From Achromobacter pulmonis (lineage in GTDB: Bacteria > Pseudomonadota > Gammaproteobacteria > Burkholderiales > Burkholderiaceae_B), in contig NZ_CADIJV010000002.1 in NCBI RefSeq assembly GCF_902859765.1, positions 248,001 through 312,000 on the forward strand: a stretch of 64,000 nt of DNA, written 5' to 3'. Below are positions 45,340 through 54,523 of this stretch, one piece after another. Positions within the stretch are counted from its first letter, which is position 1, and each line of letters opens with the position of its first letter. The position numbers were made by a program, and so were the translations under genes. The notes under the pieces were generated by a model. It made no database searches. It was not told where the DNA came from and saw only the letters and a program-made list of their open reading frames with translations.

Positions 45340-45612
45340 TCATTGCTTCTGCTCCTTGGCGGGTGCGGCACCTTCCTCACCCTGACGCGCGGCATGATCG
45401 TGTCCGCCGTGGCCGTGACCACGGTGCATGAACAGGTGCATCAGCGGACAAGCCGCCAGCAGCAGGAAGGGGAGATAGCCGGCAACATGTGCCGTGTGCT
45501 CCTTGAGCAGGAAATACGCGGCGACAGCGGCGATGATGAGGAACGCCACGCCGTAGCGCGATCGCCAGAACCGGGGACGATCGCTGGGGGTCTGTGTGTG
45601 CTGATGCTGCAT
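45340..45612 (-). CDS. DUF2933 small membrane protein of the copper cluster
   Basis: Encodes 90 residues: one or two hydrophobic segments (GVAFLIIAAVAAYFLLK, YLPFLLLAACPLMHLFMH) followed by a His-rich end, HRGHGHGGHDHAA. It matches DUF2933, a family common in metal-resistance clusters. The His tail suggests metal binding at the membrane. It is placed between the DUF411 protein and the ATPase on the same strand. Confidence 0.8.
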   Translation of the reverse strand: MQHQHTQTPSDRPRFWRSRYGVAFLIIAAVAAYFLLKEHTAHVAGYLPFLLLAACPLMHLFMHRGHGHGGHDHAARQGEEGAAPAKEQKQ

Positions 45613-45645
45613 GGCATATCTCCACGGAAAAGGGTTGATGGATGG

Positions 45646-46131
45646 TCAGCGATGCGACTGATAGACCGTGCTACTACCGTTTTTCCCGATCAGCAGCACG
45701 TCGTAGGCGTCCTTGCGTCCACCATAGGCCGGACCATCCATGCCGGGCGAACCGACCGGCATGCCCGGCGCCGCGAGGCCGATGGCCTGCGGGGCTTCGC
45801 GCAGCAAGCGTTGAATGTCCGAGGCAGGCACATGACCCTCGATGGCATAGCCGCCGATCTGCGCCGTGTGGCACGAACCGTACTTCTGCGGGATGCCCAG
45901 CCGCGTGCGCGCTGCCGTGTTCCCGGTGTCAAGAACCTGCACATCGAAGCCTGCGCCTTGCAGGTGTGAGACCCAGTCCTTGCAGCAACCGCAGCTCGGG
46001 TCCTTCCACACCTTGGCGATCGGTCGGCTCTGCGCCAGGCTCGGTCCTGCGAGTGCCATCACCAACAAGCCAGCGATCAATGCTTGGCGTCTCGGCACTT
46101 TGCCCTGGCTTCTGTCGTAGTGCATGTTCAT
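45646..46131 (-). CDS. DUF411 periplasmic metal-binding protein
   Basis: Encodes 161 residues. It has an Arg-Arg containing signal (RRQALIAGLLVMALAGPSLA) and the DUF411 domain with the CGCC motif (DPSCGCCKDW), GSCHTA and a Met-rich stretch near GMPVGSPGM. DUF411 proteins of copper clusters bind copper or silver and are called CopG in some species, unrelated to the ribbon-helix-helix CopG. It is downstream of copB on the same strand, 37 bases away. Confidence 0.85.
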   Translation of the reverse strand: MNMHYDRSQGKVPRRQALIAGLLVMALAGPSLAQSRPIAKVWKDPSCGCCKDWVSHLQGAGFDVQVLDTGNTAARTRLGIPQKYGSCHTAQIGGYAIEGHVPASDIQRLLREAPQAIGLAAPGMPVGSPGMDGPAYGGRKDAYDVLLIGKNGSSTVYQSHR

Positions 46132-46168
46132 AGATTGCCTCTCATCAGATGATCAAACCCACAAGGTT

Positions 46169-47149
46169 CTAGAACCAGAATCGCACGCCAGCCACCCAGC
46201 GCGTCTGCTGCGCGCGGCCACCTTCGGCGCGCACATAGTCCGCGGTGCGTCCGAAGCTGCCCGCCCGTTCCACGCCGATGTAGGGGGCGAACTGGCGACT
46301 GAATTCATAGCGCAGGCGCAAGCCAGCAGACGCTTCGGCCAAGCCCTTGCCGATACCGCGTTCCGGGTCGTCCTTGCCATAGAACTGCAATTCGGCACGA
46401 GGCTCCAGAATCAGTCGCTGGGTCAGCAGCAGCTCGTAGCTGCCTTCGACACGCAGCGCCGTACGTCCGCCACTTCCCACGTAGCCCGTCGCCTTCAGCT
46501 CGAACCAGTAGGGGGCGAGGCCCTGGATGCCGAAAGCCAACCATTGACGGCTCGGGCCTTTTCCGTTATCCACCCGAACGCCGAGCTGGGTGTCCCAGTA
46601 CGGTGCGACGGCGTGCCCCCAGAGAAGCTCGGTACGCGATTTTTCGAGCTTTCCTTTGGCGATATCGCCTTCGGCCTTCACGACGGCCTTGTTGTAGGTC
46701 GTCCCATACCAAGCCTGGAGGTTGTAGGCCGTGGAATCGTCCCCTTTGCGCGTGAAGCGGCGTTCCAGGGTTTCGCCGCGCAACGAGAAGAACCTGTGTT
46801 CGTCGGCCAGCATCAGCCGCGGCACACCGGGTACGGCGTAGTCGCCCGATCCCAATGTCAGGCCATTGGAGTAGCCATGCGGATCGCGGGCGTCAGGAGG
46901 CGCCGACCCGCCCTGCATCTGCATGTTGCCGTGATCCATGGCCGGGGCCGCGGTCGAGCCGCTCGCCGACGTCGCGTGACCCGCGTGCGGGTCGGCGGCA
47001 GGAGCCACGGTCTGAGTGGATGGCGCGGCCGTTTGAGCGTCGGCCTGGCCGTGCGCTGCATGGTCGTTCTGTGCTTGTGCCTGGGCGGCGACGCTTACCA
47101 GGGCCAGAAGCGTCGTGGCCAGTGCGCGAGTGGGGAGTGCTTTGGACAT
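46169..47149 (-). CDS. copB: Copper resistance outer-membrane protein CopB
   Basis: Encodes 326 residues. Signal peptide (ALVSVAAQAQA) is followed by a His/Met/Ala-rich segment (NDHAAHGQ, DPHAGHA, MDHGNMQMQGG) that would bind copper. The C-terminal CopB barrel ends in VAGVRFWF. It exports or sequesters copper at the outer membrane. ATG 47149 was chosen over an upstream ATG that overlaps copA. It is 25 bases downstream of copA. Confidence 0.9.
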   Translation of the reverse strand: MSKALPTRALATTLLALVSVAAQAQAQNDHAAHGQADAQTAAPSTQTVAPAADPHAGHATSASGSTAAPAMDHGNMQMQGGSAPPDARDPHGYSNGLTLGSGDYAVPGVPRLMLADEHRFFSLRGETLERRFTRKGDDSTAYNLQAWYGTTYNKAVVKAEGDIAKGKLEKSRTELLWGHAVAPYWDTQLGVRVDNGKGPSRQWLAFGIQGLAPYWFELKATGYVGSGGRTALRVEGSYELLLTQRLILEPRAELQFYGKDDPERGIGKGLAEASAGLRLRYEFSRQFAPYIGVERAGSFGRTADYVRAEGGRAQQTRWVAGVRFWF

Positions 47150-47174
47150 TCTTGGTCTTCCTTGTGCGCTGGGT

Positions 47175-49076
47175 TCAAGACACCACGACTTCGCGGAACA
47201 TGCCGGCATCCATGTGGAACATCAGGTGGCAGTGCCACGCCCAGCGGCCGAGCGCGTCGGCTGTCACCAGGAAGCTGATGCGTTGTGCCGGCTGCACCGG
47301 CAGGGTGTGGCGGCGCGCAAGGAAGCGACCGTCGGGGCTTTCCAGCTCGCTCCACATGCCGTGCAGGTGCATGGGATGGGTCATCATGGTGTCGTTGTGC
47401 AGAATGACCCGCAGCCGCTCGCCGTGTTTGAAGTGCACCGGCGTGGACTTTCCGAACTCCAGCCCGTCCAGGGACCATGCGTAGCGTTCCATGTTGCCCG
47501 TGAGGTGCAGTTCGACCTCCCGGCCAGGGCCTCTCTTGTCCAGCGGCCCCGACGGGGTATGCAGATCCGCGAGGGTCAACACTCGCCGACCGTTGTTGCG
47601 CAGTCCGATGCCGGGGTCATCGAGGTTGGTGCGCGCCATGTCAACGCGCATGTCCGTGCTGGCACCATACTCGGTGCGAGCGTGGCGAGCAGTAGTGCTG
47701 GGCACGGCCAGTCCCCCCGCCGCCGCGGCGTGTTGGCTGTGATCCATCGCCATGCCACCGTGGTTCATGGCGCCGTGATTCATGCCAGCCATCGCCCCAT
47801 GATCCATCCCGGACATCGAACCCGAGCCCATCCCGGTCATCCCGGTCATGCCCGTCATGCCCGTCATGCCCGTCATCTCCATGGCTTGGCCGGACCCGCC
47901 GTGGTCCATGCCCCCCATCATGCTGCCCATCATGTCGTTCATGGTCAGCCATTCGACCGGATCGAGGGCAGGCACGGGAGCTTGAAGACCTTCACGCACG
48001 GCCAGCGTGGCCCGCGCGTAGCCTGTCCGGTCCATCGCCTGGGCGAAGATCGTGTAAGCGTCATCCCGTGGCTGGACGATCACATCGACGGTTTCGCCCG
48101 GACCGAATCGGAACTCATCGACCGTCACCGGCTCCATGTCAACACCATCGACGTGCACCACCGTGAGTTTCAGTCCGGGAATGCGTACGTCGTAGAAGGT
48201 GTTGCCCGCACCGTTGACCATGCGCAGCCGCACGCGCTCACCCGGTCGGAACAGCGCCGTCCAATTGCCGGCGGGGGTGACGCCGTTGGCCAGATAGGTC
48301 AGCGTGGCGGCAGACAGATCGGCGAGATCCGTCGGATTCATCCGCATCTCGTTCCACATCTTGCGCTTGTCGATCGCAGCGGCCATGCCGTCGCGCGAGG
48401 CGTCCCGGAAGAAGTCGAAGACGGTAGGTTGGTTGTAGTTGTAGTAGCCGCTTTGGGACTTGAGCTTGGTGAACACCCGCATCGGGTCTTCGTCGGTCCA
48501 ATCCGAGAACAGCAGCACGTGGTCACGGTCGGCGCGGATGGTCTCGGCACCAGCGGGGTCGATGATGATCGCCCCGTACATGCCCGTGAGTTCCTGGAAG
48601 CCGGAGTGCGAGTGGTACCAGTAGGAGCCGCTTTGCTGAACCTTGAAGCGGTACGTGAAGGTCTCGCCGGGAGCGATGCCATTGAAGCTGATGCCCGGCA
48701 CGCCATCCATCTGATACGGCAGGATGATCCCGTGCCAGTGGATGGATGTGGCTTCACGCAGCTTGTTGGTCACACGGATTGTGACGGTGTCACCCTCACG
48801 CCAACGCAATGTCGGTGCCGGCAGCGAGCCGTTGATGGTCGTAGCCACGCCTGGCTTGCCCGTGAAGTTCACGGGCGATTCGGCGATCACCAAGTCGAAC
48901 TCGGTGCCCTTCAGCACAGGGGCGGCACCGCGCGTCGCGGAGCCTTGTTGGGCAAATGCCCTGAGCGCCGGGGTGGACAGCCCGGCCAGGACGCCGCCAG
49001 CGGCCAGCCCCTGAACAAAACGCCGACGAGACAGGCCCAGTGGGGGCGCGATTACAAAGGGCGAACGAGGCGGCAT
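47175..49076 (-). CDS. copA: Periplasmic multicopper oxidase CopA (PcoA-like)
   Basis: Encodes 633 residues. A Tat signal (SRRRFVQGLAAGG) sends the folded enzyme to the periplasm. Three cupredoxin domains carry the copper ligands: IHWHGI, WYHSHSG, HPMHLHG and HCHLMFHMDAGM. A Met/His-rich insert (about 415-465) includes MTGM tandem repeats and DHGAM blocks and should bind copper. It oxidises Cu(I) to Cu(II). ATG 49076 was chosen for its GGAGG site 8 bases upstream and the correct Tat start; the frame stays open for 45 more codons. Confidence 0.93.
   Translation of the reverse strand: MPPRSPFVIAPPLGLSRRRFVQGLAAGGVLAGLSTPALRAFAQQGSATRGAAPVLKGTEFDLVIAESPVNFTGKPGVATTINGSLPAPTLRWREGDTVTIRVTNKLREATSIHWHGIILPYQMDGVPGISFNGIAPGETFTYRFKVQQSGSYWYHSHSGFQELTGMYGAIIIDPAGAETIRADRDHVLLFSDWTDEDPMRVFTKLKSQSGYYNYNQPTVFDFFRDASRDGMAAAIDKRKMWNEMRMNPTDLADLSAATLTYLANGVTPAGNWTALFRPGERVRLRMVNGAGNTFYDVRIPGLKLTVVHVDGVDMEPVTVDEFRFGPGETVDVIVQPRDDAYTIFAQAMDRTGYARATLAVREGLQAPVPALDPVEWLTMNDMMGSMMGGMDHGGSGQAMEMTGMTGMTGMTGMTGMGSGSMSGMDHGAMAGMNHGAMNHGGMAMDHSQHAAAAGGLAVPSTTARHARTEYGASTDMRVDMARTNLDDPGIGLRNNGRRVLTLADLHTPSGPLDKRGPGREVELHLTGNMERYAWSLDGLEFGKSTPVHFKHGERLRVILHNDTMMTHPMHLHGMWSELESPDGRFLARRHTLPVQPAQRISFLVTADALGRWAWHCHLMFHMDAGMFREVVVS
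47832..47876 (-). repeat. Nine-base tandem repeat in copA
   Basis: Five units of the 9-mer CCCGGTCAT/GCCCGTCAT in frame, encoding the Met-Thr-Gly part of the copper-binding insert. Units 3-5 are identical. The repeat length of a whole number of codons allows copy-number change without frameshift. Confidence 0.85.
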
Positions 49077-49200
49077 GGCCTGAAATCCTCCATAGATAAC
49101 TTGAAAGTCGTCTTTAGAGCCGCCTTTGGTCTTGGGCGGCACGGTTCGACGCATGGAGGTCATGCTATGGAGTGACCACTTTCGGATGAATGACCCTTGG

Positions 49201-49256
49201 ATTACATTCATGTAATGGTCGCGTCATCTTCGTGGCAGGAAGCGACTATTACATTG
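49201..49256. promoter_or_regulatory. CopR operator region between copA and copR
   Basis: A palindrome ATTACAT-TC-ATGTAAT (49201-49216) has perfect 7-base arms. A half copy ATTACATTG lies at 49248-49256. Both sit between the divergent copA (start 49076) and copR (start 49332), as expected for a CopR-phosphate site controlling both. Similar cop boxes precede copA in other bacteria. Confidence 0.6.
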
Positions 49257-49331
49257 CCCCTAAGAAGCAGATGAATGGGGCATCGTGGGCGGCAAAATTC
49301 CTTACGCCGCAGCGATTTCATGGGGCATGCG

Positions 49332-50024
49332 ATGAAGCTGTTGGTCGTTGAAGACGAGAACAAGACGGCGGATTACGTCCGCCAAGGTCTCATGGAGGCA
49401 GGGTTCGTCGTGGATCTGGCGCGTAACGGATTGGACGGACACCACTTGGCCATGAGCGAGACCTACGATTTGGTGGTCTTGGATGTCATGCTGCCGGATG
49501 TCGATGGCTGGCGCATCGTGCGTTCGCTGCGAGATGCTGGCAAACAAGTCCCTGTGCTATTTCTAACCGCACGTGGCAGCGTAGATGACCGCGTCAAGGG
49601 GTTGGAACTGGGGGCAGACGACTATCTCGTCAAGCCGTTCGCGTTCTCGGAATTGCTGGCGCGGGTGCGGACGCTGCTGCGACGCGGAAGCGCTCCGAGC
49701 CAGCCTGATCGCATCCAAGTTGCCGATTTGGTGCTGGACTTGCCGCGCCGACGTGCAACGCGCGCTGGTCAGCGCATCAATCTCACCAGCAAGGAGTTCG
49801 CGTTGCTCGAACTGCTGGCACGCCGACAGGGTGAAGTTCTGCCGCGTTCGTTGATTGCGTCTCAGGTATGGGACATGAATTTCGACAGCGACAGCAACGT
49901 CATTGATGTGGCCATCCGTCGTCTGCGCGCAAAGATCGACGATGCGTTCAATCCAAAGCTCATCCACACTGTACGTGGCATGGGATACACGCTCGATGCG
50001 CCTGATGATGACCTCGCGCCATAA
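49332..50024 (+). CDS. copR: Copper-responsive response regulator CopR
   Basis: Encodes 230 residues of an OmpR/PhoB-type regulator. The receiver (about 1-115) has the acidic pocket VEDE, phospho-acceptor D51 in LVVLDVMLP and Lys in DYLVKPF. The winged helix (about 130-225) ends [10 protein letters not shown]. It activates the cop genes. ATG 49332 was chosen over ATG 49275 because it gives the family start MKLLVVEDE. copS overlaps its end by 29 bases if ATG 49996 is used. Confidence 0.92.
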   Translation: MKLLVVEDENKTADYVRQGLMEAGFVVDLARNGLDGHHLAMSETYDLVVLDVMLPDVDGWRIVRSLRDAGKQVPVLFLTARGSVDDRVKGLELGADDYLVKPFAFSELLARVRTLLRRGSAPSQPDRIQVADLVLDLPRRRATRAGQRINLTSKEFALLELLARRQGEVLPRSLIASQVWDMNFDSDSNVIDVAIRRLRAKIDDAFNPKLIHTVRGMGYTLDAPDDDLAP

Positions 50025-51428
50025 GCCACGGCGAAGCCGTCCCGCGTCGCTTGCATTGAGGGTCACGGCCCTGGTTGGCATTGCCACTACCTTGGTATTT
50101 CTAGCGTTCAACTGGGTTGTCGTTAGATCCCTGGAGCACCACTTTGCCCAACAGGACGCCCATGAACTGGACGCAGTGGTCACGGCCTTGGCAGAGCCGT
50201 TGCGACAGATCGCTAATGACATGGACAAAGATGAGTTGCGGCAGCATTTAGCCAATGCAGTGGCAGGACATCATGGGATGACCTATGGTGTCTATGATCG
50301 GCCGGGCAATACCATCTATGCCACGCCGGGTCCTGACCTGTCGAAACTTGCCAGCAGCAAAAAGTTGGTCAACCGCATCACCGCCGACGATTTGACGGTG
50401 TGGCAAGAGAATCAGAGGTCTTATCGAGGTGTGGCGCTACAACTGCCTGCCGACGATTCGGCGGCACCTGGCTACCGCATCGTCGCTGCCATGGACATCG
50501 GCTTTCATCTCGATTTCTTGGCAGAGTTCAAGCGCATGCTCTGGTGGGCGACCTGCCTTGTTCTCTGCATTGCGCTCGGGGTGGCTTGGCTGGCCGTGCA
50601 ATGGGGCCACCTTCCAATCCGCAAGGTCAACGAGGAGATTCGCACGATCCGCTCTTCAAAGCTAGATGTGAGACTTGATCCTCTGGACGTACCTATAGAA
50701 CTGGCTGAACTTGTGGTCGCCTTCAACGACATGCTGGCCAGAATCGAGGAAGGGTTTGTCCGCCTGTCGCACTTTTCCGCCGACATTGCGCACGAGTTGC
50801 GTACACCCGTTACCAACCTGATTACGCAGTCCCATGTGGCGCTCGGGCAACCCCGCAGTGCAGAGGAATATCGGGAGATCCTCTACTCCAACTTGGAGGA
50901 GTTTGATCGCATGAGTCGCATGATCGGCGACATGTTGTTTCTAGCTCAAACGGAAAATGACCCTCGAAATCTCCGCCTCGGCGAAATCGACTTGGCTGAG
51001 TTGATCCGAGGTTTGTTTGACTACTTCGAGGCATTAGCTGAAGACCGCAACATCACACTTTACGCAAAGGGTGCTGCCGAACCAATACGAGCGGATCGTG
51101 AGATGTTGCTGCGGGCGCTCAACAATCTTCTTTCCAACGCAATCCGTCATACTCCCTATGGGTCGCGTATTACAGTCGCTTTGGCGCAAGATGAGCGATG
51201 GACAACGATAAGTGTCGAAAATCCGGGCGAGCGAATTTCGGAGGCTGATCTGCCGAAGTTATTCGATCGCTTTTCCGAGTAGATCCTGCCCGCCAACGAA
51301 AGAACGCAGGTGCAGGGCTAGGGCTGGCCATCGTCAAATCAATTGCCGAAGCTCATGGTGGACATGTGCAGGCAACGTCCAGCGATACAGCGACTAAATT
51401 TGATCTAACGCTGCCTCGCATCGCTTAA
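49996..51428 (+). pseudogene. copS: Sensor kinase CopS, frameshifted near the C-terminus
   Basis: The first frame encodes two membrane segments around a periplasmic sensor part, HAMP, the His box (ADIAHELRTPVTN), the N box (LNNLLSNAIRHTPYG) and a partial G1 box. It stops at 51280-51282, just after LPKLFDRF. From about 51272 the plus-one frame continues with RVDPARQRKNAGAGLGLAIV (G2 box) to TLPRIA and a stop at 51426-51428. One base is missing in TTTTCCGAG, where Tyr or a similar codon is expected. As read, the protein lacks the G2 ATP lid and is probably inactive. A sequencing error is the alternative. Confidence 0.8.
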
Positions 51429-51504
51429 GTTGGCCTCTCGCCATTGCGGGAGAATGCAGATCGTGGATGGGCGCAGTTTCGACTCGTCGGAAGCAGGTTG
51501 CTCG

Positions 51505-53487
51505 TCAGATGATGGACATGCCTTTCTGCCGTCCAATCTCCCATGACACGCCACCGCCGCGTACAGTGGCAGCAAGTTGCTGACCTAGCCGTTGCTCGAT
51601 CACTGGTTTCCACGGCACTAGGCTGAATCCCATGCCGTCATCGAGCATCGCGTAGCGCCCGCTGGCGAGCATGACGCTGCGCCGGTAGATGCCGGCCACG
51701 CGCTGCCCATCGGCCACCGGGCGATGCTCCAGGCCGGTTTCGCCGGCAATGTCCTTCGCGGCCTGTGCCAGTTCCCGGTTGCGCAGCGTGCCCAGCAGGT
51801 TGCGCGCCAGGATCACGCGCTGCCCGCGCCGCTCGGCCAGTCCCTGTTCGGCCAGGAAGTCGGCGCGCTGCTGCATCGCCTGCTTGGCCTCGCCGCCAAA
51901 GCCCAGGTCGCCCAGACCCGAGCCGCCGCCGATCAACTGCTGGTCGAGCCAGGTGGCCCCGATCACTCGGGCCTGCCGCTCGATGGGCAGGTGCGATTTC
52001 AGCTCCACGGCCACGCCGCCCAGGCGCTGCGCGTCGTAGCGGCGGCCCTGCTCGGGCAGATCGTCCGGCACCTTCCATAGACCTTCGGCCACGCGCTCCA
52101 CAATGCCGGCGCGGCGCAAGGCTTCCAGCCGACGGACATGGGCTGCGACGACTTCCTGTGGATCGCGGCCGGGCATGGCCTGACCCTGCGCGATGGCGAG
52201 GTGGTGGTCGGTGCGGTACAGGCCATCGCTCGCCAGCGCGGCGATGTTCTTGTCGGCCGCGCGCACATCGGCCGATCCCTTCACCTCCACCACCGCGCCG
52301 GCCGGATAGTTCGCCAGTTCGTCGCGGGTGTTGAGCGCGACGTAGTGGGCCTTGCCGTCCACGCCGTCGATGACCAGATAGCCCCGGTCGCGCAGCTCGT
52401 CGGCCAGCCCCTTCGCGGCCACGCGGCCGAGGATGGTTCGGCCATCGTCGCCCGCCTCGAACACCGCCAGCTCGCGCGGCTCGCCGCGCATGGCCCGCTG
52501 CATGGTGCGGATGATGTCGCCACGCTCGCCCAGGGCGCGCAGCGTCTTTTCGGCATCGGCGTGGACGGCCCAGGTGCCCGGCTGCATCTCGTCGGCCAGG
52601 CCCAGGCGCTGCAAGCGTTGCAGGCGGCCGATCAGCAGCAGGCGCTGGCGTTGCAGCCGCGGTTCGTTGAACCGTTCGACATGCACCAAGCCATCGTCGC
52701 CCAGTTCGCGTTTGAGCGTGCGATCCAGGCTCGTCCATCGCTCCTGATCCACTTCACGCTGCAAGGTCTGCTGGATCTCCAGCTCGGTGCGTGGCCCCAG
52801 CCATTCGGTCGCCAGCTCGGACGCGCGATGCCGGAAGCCATCGGCGATGTAGTCGCCCGCGATGATGAGGTCTTTGCCGGTGTCGTCGCGTCCGCGCACG
52901 ATCAAGTGGGTGTGCGGGTTGTCGGTGTTCCAGTGATCGACCGCCACCCATTCCAGCCGTGTGCCCAGGTCGGCTTCCATGCGGCCCATGAGATGCCGCG
53001 TGTAGGTGCGCAGGTCGTCCAGTTCCGCGCCATCCTCCGGCAAGAGGATGAAGCGGAAATGGTGCCGGTCGTCGGCGCAGCGTTCCTTGAAGGCGTCGAG
53101 GCCGGCAGCATCGGTCTGCGGCCCATAGGCTTGGCCTGGCTCGCCGTCGCGGCCGGCGCCGTCGCGCTCGATGTAGCGCAGGTGCTTGGCGAGCGACTGC
53201 GGACTGGCCCGCTGCTGATTGACCAGCAGCGTCTTGATGGTCACGCGCCGCGACATGGGCGTGAGCTTCGCGCCCGCGAAGCGCGCCGCCGTGTGGCCGC
53301 GTCCCAGCCGCGAGCCGGGCCGCTGGCCGATGCCGGCGCCCTTGCCACTGCCGCCAGGACGGCGCACCGCCGACTTGCCGCTGCTGGCCTTTCCTGCCTG
53401 CTTGAGCACCTTGGAAACGAAGCCCTGGCCCCGGTTCTTCGGGGCGCTGGGGCGGATGCGGAAATCGTCATCGCGGCGGTTGGTCAT
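51505..53487 (-). CDS. traI: Relaxase TraI (DUF3363 type)
   Basis: Encodes 660 residues. The N-terminus is basic. The relaxase domain (about 75-300) has motif LAKHLRYIERDG with a candidate catalytic Tyr and the metal-binding His motif VDHWNTDNPHTHLIVRG. The C-terminal part matches DUF3363. It nicks at oriT and pilots the strand into the recipient. ATG 53487 has GGGAG 7 bases upstream. Long alternative starts upstream run through the hairpin-rich region and are rejected. Confidence 0.9.
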   Translation of the reverse strand: MTNRRDDDFRIRPSAPKNRGQGFVSKVLKQAGKASSGKSAVRRPGGSGKGAGIGQRPGSRLGRGHTAARFAGAKLTPMSRRVTIKTLLVNQQRASPQSLAKHLRYIERDGAGRDGEPGQAYGPQTDAAGLDAFKERCADDRHHFRFILLPEDGAELDDLRTYTRHLMGRMEADLGTRLEWVAVDHWNTDNPHTHLIVRGRDDTGKDLIIAGDYIADGFRHRASELATEWLGPRTELEIQQTLQREVDQERWTSLDRTLKRELGDDGLVHVERFNEPRLQRQRLLLIGRLQRLQRLGLADEMQPGTWAVHADAEKTLRALGERGDIIRTMQRAMRGEPRELAVFEAGDDGRTILGRVAAKGLADELRDRGYLVIDGVDGKAHYVALNTRDELANYPAGAVVEVKGSADVRAADKNIAALASDGLYRTDHHLAIAQGQAMPGRDPQEVVAAHVRRLEALRRAGIVERVAEGLWKVPDDLPEQGRRYDAQRLGGVAVELKSHLPIERQARVIGATWLDQQLIGGGSGLGDLGFGGEAKQAMQQRADFLAEQGLAERRGQRVILARNLLGTLRNRELAQAAKDIAGETGLEHRPVADGQRVAGIYRRSVMLASGRYAMLDDGMGFSLVPWKPVIEQRLGQQLAATVRGGGVSWEIGRQKGMSII

Positions 53488-53935
53488 GGCTGGGCTCCCT
53501 GCAAGCTCTGGCGTGTCCGGGCGTGCGAAGCACGTGGACATGACTGCATCGGCGCGGGCTTCGCGCCCCAAGCGGCACGGCGGCAAAGCCGCTCCGTGCC
53601 GCGCCACCCCCACGTGCAGACAGGCTTTCGACGCGGCCCGGTGCCGCGTCCTTTTGTCTTGCCTTCCGCATTTGCCTCCCCCTGTCCCCCAGGTTCTCGA
53701 TCCCGGCAACTGCGGCCCGGTGGCAAGGCTGCACCAGCAGCCAGCGCACCGGCGAACACGGCAATGGCCGCAGGCCAGCCGTGTTCGAGGCAAGACGCCT
53801 GCACGTGGGACGGCTGCGCCGGAGGCAGCGCGAAGTGCAGCGCGGATGCGCTCGCACTGCACGCGCGACGACATGACAACGGCCAGCAGAACGACACGCC
53901 CGATAGCACGATGATGCGCAGCGAATCGGTGGCCA
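53488..53935. other. Noncoding traI-traF interval, candidate oriT region
   Basis: About 450 bases hold no convincing gene; one minus-strand frame is open but Ser/Ala/Arg-rich and of no recognisable family. Strong inverted repeats are present: GCGGCACGG (53572-53580) with CCGTGCCGC (53594-53602), enclosing CGGC/GCCG, and GGCGCG (53551-53556) with CGCGCC (53562-53567). Hairpins directly upstream of a relaxase gene are the usual setting of an origin of transfer. I could not identify a nick site. Confidence 0.4.
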
Positions 53936-54523
53936 TCATGGGCGCGACTCCAGCCAGACGGGGCGCGCAACGCCGATCACGGAAGCTGCGCTGACCGGCC
54001 CGAAATACCGGCTATCGAACGACGCCGGATTGGTCACACTGAGGAGGAACAGCTCGCCATGCCGCAAGCGGTGGCATTGCTGCCGGGATGGCAGCGGCCG
54101 GCCCCAGCGATCGGCAGACAGCACGGCGGCTGAAGGCACGCCGTCGATGCGGACTTTGCCGTCAGCGATGCACACCTCTTGCGGCGCCACCGCGCCCACG
54201 CGCTTGAGCAGAGGAATGCGCGTCGGCAGGTAGCCGCGCTGCGCAGCGAGCGCGGCAGCCTCGGCAGGCAGCGGCACCAGCACGATGCTGCCTACCGACA
54301 ACGGACGTGGTGGCGAGCTGGTGCGATGGTCGAGCGGATCGATGCGATACCAGCCGACCTCCACGCTGTCGGACGGGTTGTAGGTCAGGCGTGGCAGCGG
54401 ATGCACGAAGGACGCCCAGGCCAGCGCAGCGAGGCCGCAGGCGGACAGGCCCGCCAGCACGAGGCGAGCGCGCACGCGCAAGCGAGGGTGCGGCGCGGTG
54501 CCGGAAGTGGAAACTGCGGTCAT
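53936..54523 (-). CDS. traF: Conjugal transfer peptidase TraF (S26 family)
   Basis: Encodes 195 residues with one N-terminal membrane segment (LVLAGLSACGLAALAWASF). The serine protease pattern is YNPSDSVEVGWYRI (catalytic Ser) and LLKRVGAVAPQEV (catalytic Lys); GELFLLSVTNPASFDSRYFGPV is the later conserved block. In IncP-type systems TraF processes and cyclises the pilin TrbC, whose gene is at 35422. It overlaps the DUF2840 stop by ATGA. Confidence 0.9.
   Translation of the reverse strand: MTAVSTSGTAPHPRLRVRARLVLAGLSACGLAALAWASFVHPLPRLTYNPSDSVEVGWYRIDPLDHRTSSPPRPLSVGSIVLVPLPAEAAALAAQRGYLPTRIPLLKRVGAVAPQEVCIADGKVRIDGVPSAAVLSADRWGRPLPSRQQCHRLRHGELFLLSVTNPASFDSRYFGPVSAASVIGVARPVWLESRP

Noticed and set aside
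47832-47876. CRISPR-like short repeats
   Set aside because: The units are contiguous 9-mers without spacers and lie inside copA in frame.
51283-51296. AGATCCTGC resembling an IncP nick sequence
   Set aside because: It lies inside the copS reading frame, far from the relaxase start, with no flanking inverted repeat.
53484-53939. Minus-strand frame overlapping the traF stop by ATGA
   Set aside because: The overlap is attractive, but the product is Ala/Arg/Ser-rich, has no family likeness and covers the hairpin-rich gap. It is left as noncoding.
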